Source: Chitinophaga pinensis
GTDB lineage: Bacteria; Bacteroidota; Bacteroidia; Chitinophagales; Chitinophagaceae
Direction: 5' to 3'
DNA: 64,000 nucleotides
NCBI GenBank assembly: GCA_902167325.1
Contig: LR632930.1
Location: 3,100,001-3,164,000 of the forward strand
The notes under the pieces were generated by a model. The model worked only from the letters and a program-made list of their open reading frames with translations. It made no database searches and was not told the DNA's origin. The position numbers and the translations under genes are program-made. Position 1 is the stretch's first letter, and every line of letters starts with the position of its first letter. Below are positions 1-8,832 of the stretch, piece by piece.

Positions 1-3000
1 CCGGCAGCAGGCTCCGCATCAGTTTTATCGGTTACAGAACCAAAGAAATTACCGTTACCGCAGCGATGCTGCAATCGGGTAACGTGGGCAATATTATCCT
101 GTCCGTTATTTCCGAAACCCTTACGGGGCTGGAGGTAACGGCCAATACCGGTTATCAGAAAATTCCTTTGGAGCGTGCCACCGGATCGTTTGGCGTGGTA
201 ACGGAGGAAACGATCAATGCCCGGATGGAAATGAGCCTGTTGGCACGGCTGGAAGGTACGGTGCCGGGTCTTTTTATGCAGAACGGCGCTGTATATATCC
301 GCGGGCTTTCCACGCTTTACGCCACGCAAAGTCCGCTGATAGTGGTAGACGGCTTCCCTTTTGAAGGCGATCTGGGCTATATCAATCCGGCCGATGTGGT
401 GAATGTAACCGTGATGAAAGATGCCGCGGCTTCCTCCATTTACGGCACACGGGCTGCCAATGGCGTGATCTCCATCACCACCCGCCATGGCAGCAGCAGG
501 AAACTCACCATCCATTACAGCAGCTCCGCTTTTGTAAGCGGTAAACCGGATGCAGGCTACATGAACCTGCTCAACTCCCGCGAAATGGTGGACCTGGAAC
601 AGGAAATGTTCAATATCTGGCACCCTACCTACAACGATGCCATCCGCCGTGCAGGGCAGCCCAAAGCACGCGAAGCACTGTATAATCATGAGCAGGGCCT
701 TATCACAAAAGCCCAGCTCGACGAAACACTGGAAAGGCTGCGCAACTCCAACGGGCAGGGCCAGCTGGAAGATTTGTACATGCGTAACAAATTGAGCCAC
801 CGCCACAGCTTATCCGTGAGCGGAGGAAACGATGTGCATCAGTACAATGTGATGATGAACTATACCGGCAGTAATGATTACGGATTCCGGACCAATAGTG
901 ATGAAGTGAACATTGGGATCAAAGACAAAGTGAAAGTGTTCAACTGGCTGGATGCGGAAGCAGGTGTGCAAACGAATATCAGTGATGTAGACAGGATCCG
1001 TGAAGGCCCTTTGGGCTTTTACCGTAACATGCCTTATGAAATATTGCGTAACCCCGATGGCAGTTCCGCTCCGTTCACCAAACTGAAATCGGATTATGAA
1101 ATACAACGCCTCATAGCACTGGGGCTGCACGACGAAACGTTTAAACCGCTCGACGAGATGAATAAATCGGAATTAAAATATAATTCCAACTACTTCCGCC
1201 TGCAGGGCGGGTTCACCGTAAAGATCATCCCGGGCCTGACGATGGATCTGAAATATCAGACAGAGCGCGGCTCCTCCCACGATAAAAACTATTACAGCTC
1301 CGATTCTTACTACGCCAAAAATATGATCAACGATGCCGCTCAGGTCATCAATGGTGAACTGGTGAAGAATGTACCGGATGGCGGGCAGATGTACGAAGTA
1401 AGGACCAACAGCAAATCCTACACCGCCCGTGGTCAACTGAACTTCGACCGGCGCTTTGGTTCCAAACATCAGCTTACAGCCCTTGCCGGTATGGAACAGC
1501 GGGCCATTGCAGTTTCCCGTACCAGCGTGTTTAAAATGGGGTATAATGATAATAACCTCACGTTCCTGCCGGTGAATGAAATTGCCCTCGGTAACCTGAA
1601 AGGCACCGAATCACTCACCAGTACTTATGCACGCAGCTTCAACGACGGCAATAATTTTGGTTATGAGGAAGACCGCTATGTATCCACCTATGCCAACGCA
1701 GGTTATACGTACGATGGTAAATACAATCTGACAGGCAGCGCCCGCATGGATAACTCCAACCTTTTTGGCACCGACCGCCGTTACCGCTACCTGCCCCTGT
1801 GGTCTGTAGGGGCCAGCTGGAGGCTGACGGAGGAAGACTTTATGAAAGATATCAGCTGGCTGAACTCGCTGAGCATCCGCACTACCTATGGCTTAGGAGG
1901 TATTGTGGCCAGAAGGGTAGGGCCGTATCTGCAGGCAAGGAGCTATTTCCTCGCAGAAGCGAATGCCACTGCTACCGATATTATCTATCCTCCCAACAAA
2001 TCTTTACGCTGGGAACAAACGGCTACCACTAACATCGGTATCGACTTCGCCGTGCTGAAAAGCCGTATCTCCGGATCGGTGGATTACTATTTCCGTAAAA
2101 CCAGCGACCTGATGGGCGAGCGCACCATAGATCCTACCAACGCCTTTCCCCGTGCACTCATCAACTACGGTAAGCTCAATAACAGGGGAATAGAACTGCA
2201 GCTCACCAGCCGCAACATCGAGCAGAAAAACTTTAGCTGGAATACCACGCTGACCTTTGGTCATAACAAGAACGAGATGACAGACATCAATACGCTGGAT
2301 GAGTCTTACTACGGGCTTACCCAGGGGTATGGTGTGAACCGCATCGGTTACCCGATGGATGCCGTGTTCAGCTTCCGCTCCGCCGGCCTTGACCCCACCA
2401 ACGGCTCTGTACTGGTGTATGATGCCGAAGGGAAAGTGGTGAAGAACTACGACGCCACCGGTGCCATCGTGGCCAATATGACCGATATCAAGGGCCTTGT
2501 TTACAACGGTACCCTGCGTCCCAAATGGACATCAGGGCTTACAAACAGGTTCACTTACAAAGACATTACACTCAGCGTAATGCTCATCGGCAGTGGCGGG
2601 CATGTGATCAGGGATGTGGTGCCTCCGCATACTTCCGGTAACCTTTACAGGAACCAGGATAAGCGGGTCATGAACTTCTGGCGTAAACCCGGAGATGAGA
2701 AAGTACCCGGTATGCTGCCCGCACCCGATCTGAAAGGCAATGGCGGTACCTATTACACCCTCATCTGGTTTGCTGCTGATCAGAACGTGCTGAAAGCAGA
2801 TTACATAAAAGTTAGAGACATCACGTTGTCTTACAACTTCGCGCCGGTGCTGACCAGCATTAAAAAGCTGTCTTCCGCGCGGCTTTCACTGCAGGTGCAA
2901 AACCCATTCCGCTGGGTGAGGAACGATGTGGGGATAGATCCCGAAGCATATGAGATCGCCGGCACTTACGCCAACAGAGGGTTGCCAGTGACGCCTGTGT

Positions 3001-3029
3001 ACAGTGTTGGATTAGATATCACTTTCTAA
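1..3029 (+). CDS. SusC/RagA-type TonB-dependent outer-membrane receptor (5' end outside window)
   Basis: Outer-membrane channel of a SusC/SusD glycan uptake pair. The frame is already open at base 3 and reads the end of a carboxypeptidase-regulatory-like domain (RISFIGYRTKEITV), so the true start lies upstream; the first in-frame ATG, at 66, is not the start. The plug domain follows, with the family signatures YIRGLSTL, PLIVVDGFPF and the MKDAAASSIYGTRAANGVI segment. After it comes a long beta-barrel region ending in a terminal aromatic residue (VGLDITF), normal for barrel insertion. About 1,000 residues are visible, which matches the family once the missing signal peptide and N-terminus are added. 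The susD gene follows after 11 bases. The substrate cannot be read from the sequence. Confidence 0.95.
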   Translation, partial: GSRLRISFIGYRTKEITVTAAMLQSGNVGNIILSVISETLTGLEVTANTGYQKIPLERATGSFGVVTEETINARMEMSLLARLEGTVPGLFMQNGAVYIRGLSTLYATQSPLIVVDGFPFEGDLGYINPADVVNVTVMKDAAASSIYGTRAANGVISITTRHGSSRKLTIHYSSSAFVSGKPDAGYMNLLNSREMVDLEQEMFNIWHPTYNDAIRRAGQPKAREALYNHEQGLITKAQLDETLERLRNSNGQGQLEDLYMRNKLSHRHSLSVSGGNDVHQYNVMMNYTGSNDYGFRTNSDEVNIGIKDKVKVFNWLDAEAGVQTNISDVDRIREGPLGFYRNMPYEILRNPDGSSAPFTKLKSDYEIQRLIALGLHDETFKPLDEMNKSELKYNSNYFRLQGGFTVKIIPGLTMDLKYQTERGSSHDKNYYSSDSYYAKNMINDAAQVINGELVKNVPDGGQMYEVRTNSKSYTARGQLNFDRRFGSKHQLTALAGMEQRAIAVSRTSVFKMGYNDNNLTFLPVNEIALGNLKGTESLTSTYARSFNDGNNFGYEEDRYVSTYANAGYTYDGKYNLTGSARMDNSNLFGTDRRYRYLPLWSVGASWRLTEEDFMKDISWLNSLSIRTTYGLGGIVARRVGPYLQARSYFLAEANATATDIIYPPNKSLRWEQTATTNIGIDFAVLKSRISGSVDYYFRKTSDLMGERTIDPTNAFPRALINYGKLNNRGIELQLTSRNIEQKNFSWNTTLTFGHNKNEMTDINTLDESYYGLTQGYGVNRIGYPMDAVFSFRSAGLDPTNGSVLVYDAEGKVVKNYDATGAIVANMTDIKGLVYNGTLRPKWTSGLTNRFTYKDITLSVMLIGSGGHVIRDVVPPHTSGNLYRNQDKRVMNFWRKPGDEKVPGMLPAPDLKGNGGTYYTLIWFAADQNVLKADYIKVRDITLSYNFAPVLTSIKKLSSARLSLQVQNPFRWVRNDVGIDPEAYEIAGTYANRGLPVTPVYSVGLDITF

Positions 3030-3040
3030 AACGAGGATTC

Positions 3041-4474
3041 ATGAAGAAATTACATCTAATTATCATCAGCATCGTGGCATTAACCGGCTGCGACAAATTC
3101 CTGGATATTAAACCGAAGGATAAGTTCATCCCTGTCACCATGAGCGATTATGAGAATATGCTCAATGCCGGCAGTACCGTGAATTATGGAGACCAGTTCT
3201 GGGATCTGATGTCTGACGACGCATTCCTCCCCGAAGGGGAACCCGGCAACCTGTTCAGTAAGCAGCAGGTATGGGGCCGCAGAATGTATACATTCAACCC
3301 GTCTCCGTTTGAGCAGGGTGCCAACGACTTCCTTTGGAGTGAAGGCTACAAGCGCATCTTCTACTACAATACCGTTATCAATAATATCCTCGAATCCACG
3401 GAAGGCACAGAAGCCAACAAAAAAAGCGTTCGTGCAGAAGCTTTACTCCACCGGGCTATGGAGCACCTGCAGCTGGTGAACGTATACGCGCATCACTACG
3501 ATGCCGCTACGGCAGCCACCCAGCATGGCGTTCCCATTGCATTGATAGCAGATATCAATGCCAAGTTTGTCAGGAACACGGTAAAGGAAGTGTATGAGCA
3601 GATCCTGAACGACGGGAATGCTGCCCTTGCAGACCTCCCTCTGAAGAATAAACTCACGAAGTTCAGGGCTTCCAAAGCCGGCGGCTATGCCCTGCTGGCA
3701 CGTACTTACCTGTTCATGGGCGATTATGTGAATGCCCGTAAGAATGCTGATCTGGCCATTGGGCTGCAGGGAACGCTGAAAAACATGAACACGTATAACG
3801 TGATCATCCCCGGTCCGTTTCCCAATGTACCCGGTGCCCCGCTGGGATGGACCAATATCCCTGATGGACAACTCAATCCTGAAACCATTGTGGCGCGTCA
3901 CTTCCTGCGCCCTTTCGGACTGGGCATGGATGTGTGCGCATCTCCCGAACTCACCGCACTCTTCACCGACAACGATAAGCGCTGGACGTTGTATTACGCC
4001 AACGGATGGCCGCCTGCACCGCCGTTCAACTACATGAACCGTTACCAGGTGAAGCTCTTCCTCCGGGGCGATTTCTACAGCAACTACCTCAACGTACCGG
4101 AGATGTACCTCGTGCGTGCAGAATGCCTTGCCCGCGAAGGCAAGCTGGACGATGCACTGGCGGATATCAATAAACTACGGCTCAACAGGATCGTACCGGC
4201 TGCTTACGTAGCTTATACGCCTGCCGACTTCGGTAACGATGCAGAGCGTGTACTGCGCTTTGTACTGGAAGAAAGAAGGAGGGAGCTGGCATTCACCGGT
4301 ATGCGCGTGATTGATCTGAAGCGCCTCAACAAAGAAGCCCGCTTCAAGAAAACCATTACCCATACGGCAGAAGGCAAAACATATGAATTGCTGCCCGGCA
4401 GTAACCAGTACCTGCGGCAGCTGTGGCCCAATGCCACGGTGTTTAATCCGGACTGGCCGCTGAACCCTCAATAA
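3041..4474 (+). CDS. SusD/RagB-type glycan-binding outer-membrane lipoprotein
   Basis: Surface lipoprotein that caps the SusC channel and binds the glycan. The N-terminus is a lipoprotein signal with lipobox LTGC (lipidated Cys17), followed by the typical KFLDIKPKD start of mature SusD proteins. The middle is TPR-like helical (for example AEALLHRAMEHLQLVNVYA and GGYALLARTYLFMGDY), and the C-terminal part contains the family motif of the VLEERRRELAFTGMRVIDLKR type. Length 477 aa is normal. It lies 11 bases after susC, so the two are co-transcribed, and a strong hairpin follows it. The specificity of the pair is unknown. Confidence 0.95.
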   Translation: MKKLHLIIISIVALTGCDKFLDIKPKDKFIPVTMSDYENMLNAGSTVNYGDQFWDLMSDDAFLPEGEPGNLFSKQQVWGRRMYTFNPSPFEQGANDFLWSEGYKRIFYYNTVINNILESTEGTEANKKSVRAEALLHRAMEHLQLVNVYAHHYDAATAATQHGVPIALIADINAKFVRNTVKEVYEQILNDGNAALADLPLKNKLTKFRASKAGGYALLARTYLFMGDYVNARKNADLAIGLQGTLKNMNTYNVIIPGPFPNVPGAPLGWTNIPDGQLNPETIVARHFLRPFGLGMDVCASPELTALFTDNDKRWTLYYANGWPPAPPFNYMNRYQVKLFLRGDFYSNYLNVPEMYLVRAECLAREGKLDDALADINKLRLNRIVPAAYVAYTPADFGNDAERVLRFVLEERRRELAFTGMRVIDLKRLNKEARFKKTITHTAEGKTYELLPGSNQYLRQLWPNATVFNPDWPLNPQ

Positions 4475-4499
4475 AATAAACCAGCCAGATACCATGTGT

Positions 4500-4521
4500 G
4501 GCGCCGGTAGTTTCCGGCGCC
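4500..4521 (+). terminator. Rho-independent terminator after susCD
   Basis: A perfect 8-bp stem GGCGCCGG / CCGGCGCC with a 6-base loop (TAGTTT) begins 25 bases after the susD stop and is followed by a T-rich stretch. It separates susCD from the gldA-like gene. Because it overlaps the upstream part of the longest gldA reading frame, it supports the later gldA start at 4553. Confidence 0.75.
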
Positions 4522-4552
4522 ATTGTTCTCCTGTTGCTTAATAAAATCGCAC

Positions 4553-5497
4553 ATGCAAGATAATATCGTACAAATTGAAGGGCTGTCGCACCGTTACAGT
4601 AAAGACTGGGCGGTGCAGGATGTCAGCTTTGAAATTAACCGGAACGGCATCGTAGGATTACTCGGCTCCAACGGCGCGGGTAAGTCTACCACCATGAACA
4701 TCCTCTGCGGGGTATTGAGCCAGACGCAGGGCCGCGTACTCATCGAAGGGATCGATATGCGGGAGCATCCCGAAGAAGCCAAGAAAAGGATCGGCTTCCT
4801 TCCGCAGAACGCCCCCCTCTATCTCGAACAGACGGTGGATGAATACCTCACTTTCTGCGCCCACCTCCGCCTCATTGAAAAAAAGAAGATCAAAGCAGCG
4901 GTAGATGTGGTGAAGGAAAGATGCGGCGTAGCGCACTTCAGTAAAAGGCTCATCGGCAACCTTTCCGGCGGTTACCGCCAAAGAGTAGGCATTGCACAGG
5001 CCATCATCCACAGGCCCCAGCTGGTAGTGCTGGATGAACCTACCAACGGTCTCGATCCCAACCAGATCCTCGAAGTGCGGCAGCTCATTAAGGAAATTGC
5101 TTCCGACCGCGCCGTGATATTCTCTTCCCACATCCTTTCTGAAATACAGGCCACCTGTGAAGATATCATCATGATCGAAGGCGGGAAGATCGTTTTCAAG
5201 GATACCATGGACTCTTTCAACAACTACATCGAACCCGATAGTCTCGTGGCTACCATGGAAAACCCGCCAGCGGCAGAAGAGCTGCGTGCGATACCGGGTA
5301 TTAAGGAAGTGGATTACCTGTCGGAGAAAACGATCCGCGTAAGGTTTGAACCCGCCGCGGATATCGCGGAAAGTATCGTGGAAACCAGCGTGCAGCGCAA
5401 ATGGCGCCTGAAGGAAATCACATTGGAGAAGAGTTCGCTCGATGCCATCTTCGCCCAGTTATCAAACAAAACACCTAAACCCGCCGTAAAACCATGA
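4553..5497 (+). CDS. gldA: GldA-like ABC transporter ATP-binding protein
   Basis: Cytoplasmic ATPase of an ABC-2-type transporter. Numbered from the ATG at 4553, it has Walker A GSNGAGKST at about 38-46, the signature LSGGYRQRV at about 137-145, and Walker B with D-loop VVLDEPTNGLDP at about 158-169. A longer frame begins at 4523 but would start right beside the terminator hairpin, and homology begins at QDNIVQIEGL, so 4553 is preferred. The next gene overlaps by 4 bases (ATGA), and that partner is a GldF-GldG fusion, so this is most likely GldA. In Flavobacterium GldA/F/G are needed for gliding; in Chitinophagaceae the substrate is not established. Confidence 0.8.
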   Translation: MQDNIVQIEGLSHRYSKDWAVQDVSFEINRNGIVGLLGSNGAGKSTTMNILCGVLSQTQGRVLIEGIDMREHPEEAKKRIGFLPQNAPLYLEQTVDEYLTFCAHLRLIEKKKIKAAVDVVKERCGVAHFSKRLIGNLSGGYRQRVGIAQAIIHRPQLVVLDEPTNGLDPNQILEVRQLIKEIASDRAVIFSSHILSEIQATCEDIIMIEGGKIVFKDTMDSFNNYIEPDSLVATMENPPAAEELRAIPGIKEVDYLSEKTIRVRFEPAADIAESIVETSVQRKWRLKEITLEKSSLDAIFAQLSNKTPKPAVKP

Positions 5498-7704
5498 AAG
5501 TAATCTTCAGAATAGCCAGGCAGGAGCTGAGCCTCCTGTTCAATTCGCCGGTGGCATGGCTGATATTGATCGTATTCCCCATTCAGATCGGGGTTAATTT
5601 CCTGCATTACATCCAGATGATCGGCAGGGCGCAGCGGATGGGCAACCACTTCAATGACGTAACCGCCATGGTATATGCGGGCTTGCAGGAAGGGTTTTAT
5701 CCCGGTGTGAAGAACACGCTCTACTTCTATATTCCACTGCTCACCATGGGCCTCATCAGCCGCGAGCTGCACAGCGGGTCTATCAAGCTTTTATTATCTT
5801 CTCCCATCAAGGTGAGGGATATCGTATTGGGGAAGTATATGGCCATGATGGGGTACGGCGCACTGCTGCTGGTGATCATCTGCCTGTATGGCGTGGCTGG
5901 TTCGTTCTTCATTACGGATATCGACTGGTCGATACTGGTTTCCGGAGCATTGGGGCTGTACCTGCTGATTTGCGCTTATTCGGCTATCGGACTGTTCATG
6001 TCTTCCCTCACTACTTACCAGGTGGTAGCCGCCATCAGTACGCTGGCTGTACTGGCAGGGCTTAACTTTGTAGGGGGACTGTTTCAGGGTAATGATGCCG
6101 TAAGGCATATCACTTATTTCATGTCTATCGCAGGCAGAACGGAGCAGTTCATATTTGGGCTGATCAGTACGCAGGACATCGTGTACTTCTTCCTCGTGAT
6201 CGGATTCTTCCTCGCTATTACCGGCATGCGTTTGCAGGATCAGCGCGAAGCCAGATCCAACTGGAAACGAGCCGCACGTTATGCAGGGCTGACAGGTGCA
6301 TGCTTCCTCATCGGCTATGTAAGCGCACTGCCCGCATTCACGGGCTATGTGGATATGACGGCTACTAAAACGCATACCCTCGGGCCGCAGAGCCGAGAGC
6401 TGATAAAAACGATGGATGCACCACTGAAGGTGACCACCTACGTGAATATCCTCGATAATAATTACTACCTCGGTGCACCGGAGAAGAAGAGTGAAGATGA
6501 ACGCATCCTCACACCTTATCGCCGCTTTATGCCTGATCTGGAAATGAAGTACGTGTACTACTACGACTTCTCCAATAACGAAGGCTTATATAAAAATTAT
6601 CCCGGCGAAAGCGATGCCGCCATCGCTAAAAAGGTAGCCGATATTCAGGACCTCGACTACCGTAAAGTACTAAAGCCGGAAGAGGTGAAGAAGACCATCG
6701 ATCTCGGTCCGGAAGAAAACCGGCTGGTTCGTGTGCTGGAATATGGGGATAAGCGTACGTTCCTCCGTTACTATAACGATCTGCGAATTTATCCTTCCGA
6801 ACAGGAATTCACCGCAGCCCTGAAGCGCCTCATTACGCCTGCAGCTATCCCGGTGATCACCTTCCTCCGCGGAAACGGGGAGCGGAGCATTACCAAAGCA
6901 GGTGATGCGGAGTTCAGGATGTTCGTGAACGAACTCACCAACAGGGGAGCCCTCATCAACCAGGGCTTTGAGGTAGATACTGTAAACCTTTTGCAGGGAG
7001 ATATCCCTGCCACTACCAACGTACTGGTGATTGCTGATCCTAAAACTGCATTCCCTGCAGCAGTGCAACTGAAGCTGGAGCAATACATCGCCAGCGGCAG
7101 AAACCTCTTTGTAATTACCGATCCGGGATCGCAGGAAATACTGAAGCCATTGCTGCAGCAATTGGATGTACAGCCCGGAGATGCTCCGGTGCTGGAAGAG
7201 AGCCGCGATTATGCACCTGATTTCATACTGGCCCGCTTTACTGACAGTGCCGGAACCATCGCTCCCCACCTTGGCGGATATAAGGCCAACAACGGCGTGG
7301 TATCCATGGTGGGTACGGTAAGCCTCCGGTACGGACAGTCAAAAGGATTCCACACCGTTCCGCTGCTGACTGCTAAGAATAACGAAGCCCTGGCACTGGC
7401 AGCAGAGAGAACCGTAGAAGGTAAAACGCAACGCATCATCGTTACCGGTGATGCAGATTTCATGAGTTCGGGAGAACTGGGGCGGCGGAAGCCTTACATC
7501 TGGAACCAGCCGCTTATTACGGAGATATTCCGCTGGTTCACTTATGGTGACTTCCCCGTGAATACGGGTGCTATCAGATCAAAGGATGTGATCGATAGTG
7601 ACGATAAAGGCATCCTCACCATGCGGATCATCTTCTTTGGACTGATCCCCGGCACGCTGCTGATATTTGCGGCAGTGCTGTTGCTGTACAGAAAGCGCAG
7701 ATAG
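5494..7704 (+). CDS. GldF-GldG fusion: ABC-2 permease plus GldG-type domain
   Basis: Membrane partner of the preceding ATPase, joined to it by an ATGA overlap. Roughly the first 250 residues are an ABC-2 permease of GldF type with about six membrane helices (from FNSPVAWLILIVFPIQIGV through VVAAISTLAVLAGLNFVGG to FFLVIGFFLAITG). A further helix near 260-280 leads into a large extracytoplasmic GldG-like domain (NILDNNYYLGAPEKK, VLVIADPKTAFP, IIVTGDADFMSSGELG), and a C-terminal helix precedes the final YRKRR. In Flavobacterium GldF and GldG are separate proteins of about 240 and 560 aa, and their sum fits this 736-aa chain. The exported substrate is unknown. Confidence 0.85.
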   Translation: MKVIFRIARQELSLLFNSPVAWLILIVFPIQIGVNFLHYIQMIGRAQRMGNHFNDVTAMVYAGLQEGFYPGVKNTLYFYIPLLTMGLISRELHSGSIKLLLSSPIKVRDIVLGKYMAMMGYGALLLVIICLYGVAGSFFITDIDWSILVSGALGLYLLICAYSAIGLFMSSLTTYQVVAAISTLAVLAGLNFVGGLFQGNDAVRHITYFMSIAGRTEQFIFGLISTQDIVYFFLVIGFFLAITGMRLQDQREARSNWKRAARYAGLTGACFLIGYVSALPAFTGYVDMTATKTHTLGPQSRELIKTMDAPLKVTTYVNILDNNYYLGAPEKKSEDERILTPYRRFMPDLEMKYVYYYDFSNNEGLYKNYPGESDAAIAKKVADIQDLDYRKVLKPEEVKKTIDLGPEENRLVRVLEYGDKRTFLRYYNDLRIYPSEQEFTAALKRLITPAAIPVITFLRGNGERSITKAGDAEFRMFVNELTNRGALINQGFEVDTVNLLQGDIPATTNVLVIADPKTAFPAAVQLKLEQYIASGRNLFVITDPGSQEILKPLLQQLDVQPGDAPVLEESRDYAPDFILARFTDSAGTIAPHLGGYKANNGVVSMVGTVSLRYGQSKGFHTVPLLTAKNNEALALAAERTVEGKTQRIIVTGDADFMSSGELGRRKPYIWNQPLITEIFRWFTYGDFPVNTGAIRSKDVIDSDDKGILTMRIIFFGLIPGTLLIFAAVLLLYRKRR

Positions 7705-7776
7705 TGCTGCTGTACCAAAATTACGTTGTGATGTAAGTGGATATAAAGACCGGCATGTTAGCAGGATGTGCCGGGC

Positions 7777-7809
7777 AAACGGCTGTGAATCATTGATTTG
7801 CGGCCGTTT
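7777..7809 (+). terminator. Probable terminator after the gldA-gldFG pair
   Basis: A 7-bp stem AAACGGC / GCCGTTT with a 19-base loop is followed by TTTGTTTG. It lies about 70 bases after the gldFG stop. The long loop makes it a moderate call. Confidence 0.4.
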
Positions 7810-7889
7810 TTGTTTGTATGCCCGGCACCGGGTCAAAAAAACATGTAAATTGGTCAAAATGCATCTGGCTGAGGAGGTGCAAGGGGTGT

Positions 7890-7897
7890 TACATTTG
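7890..7897 (+). promoter_or_regulatory. Bacteroidota-type -7 box before the sugar operon
   Basis: TACATTTG matches the Bacteroidota -7 consensus TAnnTTTG and would place the transcript start about 35 bases before the aldo/keto reductase ATG. I see no clear TTTG -33 element at the usual 19-23 base spacing, so this is tentative. Confidence 0.35.
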
Positions 7898-7938
7898 AGC
7901 ATACTGATTAACGATTTGAAAAGAAAACAATTCCCGGT

Positions 7939-8832
7939 ATGAATGTGGAGCGGCTCATATTAGGCACGGCCGGCATCGGTGGCATCTGGGGACCAGTAGC
8001 GCCCGAAGCGTCTGTGGAAACGGTGCTGATGGCATTGGAAGCGGGTATTACTGCCATTGATACTGCTCCGGCTTATGCACATGCGGAAACGTATGTGGGA
8101 GAAGCCCTCCGGCAGTGGAAAGGTGTGCAACCCGCAGTCAGCTCCAAAGCCGGCCGCCTGCATGGGCTTACCGCTTACGATGGCAGGTACGATTATAGTC
8201 GGGATGCCATGTTCCGCAGCGTAGATTACTCCCTCGCTACACTGGGCCTCGGGGAACTGGATGTGTTATTCCTCCATGATCCCGCACAGATACCACAACA
8301 GGATTTTGGAAAGGTAGCGGAGGTGATGGTGGCGCTGAAAGAAAAAGGATACGCCCGTACCATCGGTATTGGCGGTAACCCGCCTGAATGGGCTTGGCCC
8401 TGGCTGCTGGATGGTACTTACAGCGTACTGATGGAATACAACCGGCTGAATGCCTGTCATACCACAGCGCTGGATACCTCACTTCCCAGATGTACTACGG
8501 CCGGTGTGCGGTACTATGCTGCCAGTCCGCTGAATATGGGTGTGTTGGGCAATGCTTATTCCGCTTTTACCCAACAGCCTCCCGCATGGCTGCCCGAAGC
8601 CGATATAGCTGCCGCAGGTAAACTTATGGCGCTGGCAGAAGCAGATGGCCTCGAGCTGCGCACCCTCGCACATCGTTTTCTCTATACTGTTCCGGGTACG
8701 TTCAATATCGTAATTGGTCCTTCTAACCCGCAGCAGCTGCACAGTACCCTCAGCGATTTTGCAGCAGGGGTACTGCCCGTACCGCTTTTTGGAAAAATTC
8801 TGGATTACAGCAAGGATATCTCATCACAATGA
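7939..8832 (+). CDS. Aldo/keto reductase, probable sugar (L-fucose-type) 1-dehydrogenase
   Basis: Cytoplasmic NAD(P)-dependent oxidoreductase of the AKR superfamily, 297 aa. The catalytic tetrad is recognisable as Asp41 and Tyr46 (AIDTAPAYAHAE), Lys70 (SSKAGR) and His113 (LFLHDP). The sequence resembles the D-threo-aldose / L-fucose / L-galactose dehydrogenase branch. Downstream are an enolase-superfamily enzyme (ATGA overlap), a sugar symporter and an L-rhamnose-family mutarotase. That suggests oxidation of a 6-deoxyhexose to its lactone, the first step of a non-phosphorylating pathway. No lactonase is nearby. The fold is certain, the sugar is inferred. Confidence 0.8.
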   Translation: MNVERLILGTAGIGGIWGPVAPEASVETVLMALEAGITAIDTAPAYAHAETYVGEALRQWKGVQPAVSSKAGRLHGLTAYDGRYDYSRDAMFRSVDYSLATLGLGELDVLFLHDPAQIPQQDFGKVAEVMVALKEKGYARTIGIGGNPPEWAWPWLLDGTYSVLMEYNRLNACHTTALDTSLPRCTTAGVRYYAASPLNMGVLGNAYSAFTQQPPAWLPEADIAAAGKLMALAEADGLELRTLAHRFLYTVPGTFNIVIGPSNPQQLHSTLSDFAAGVLPVPLFGKILDYSKDISSQ

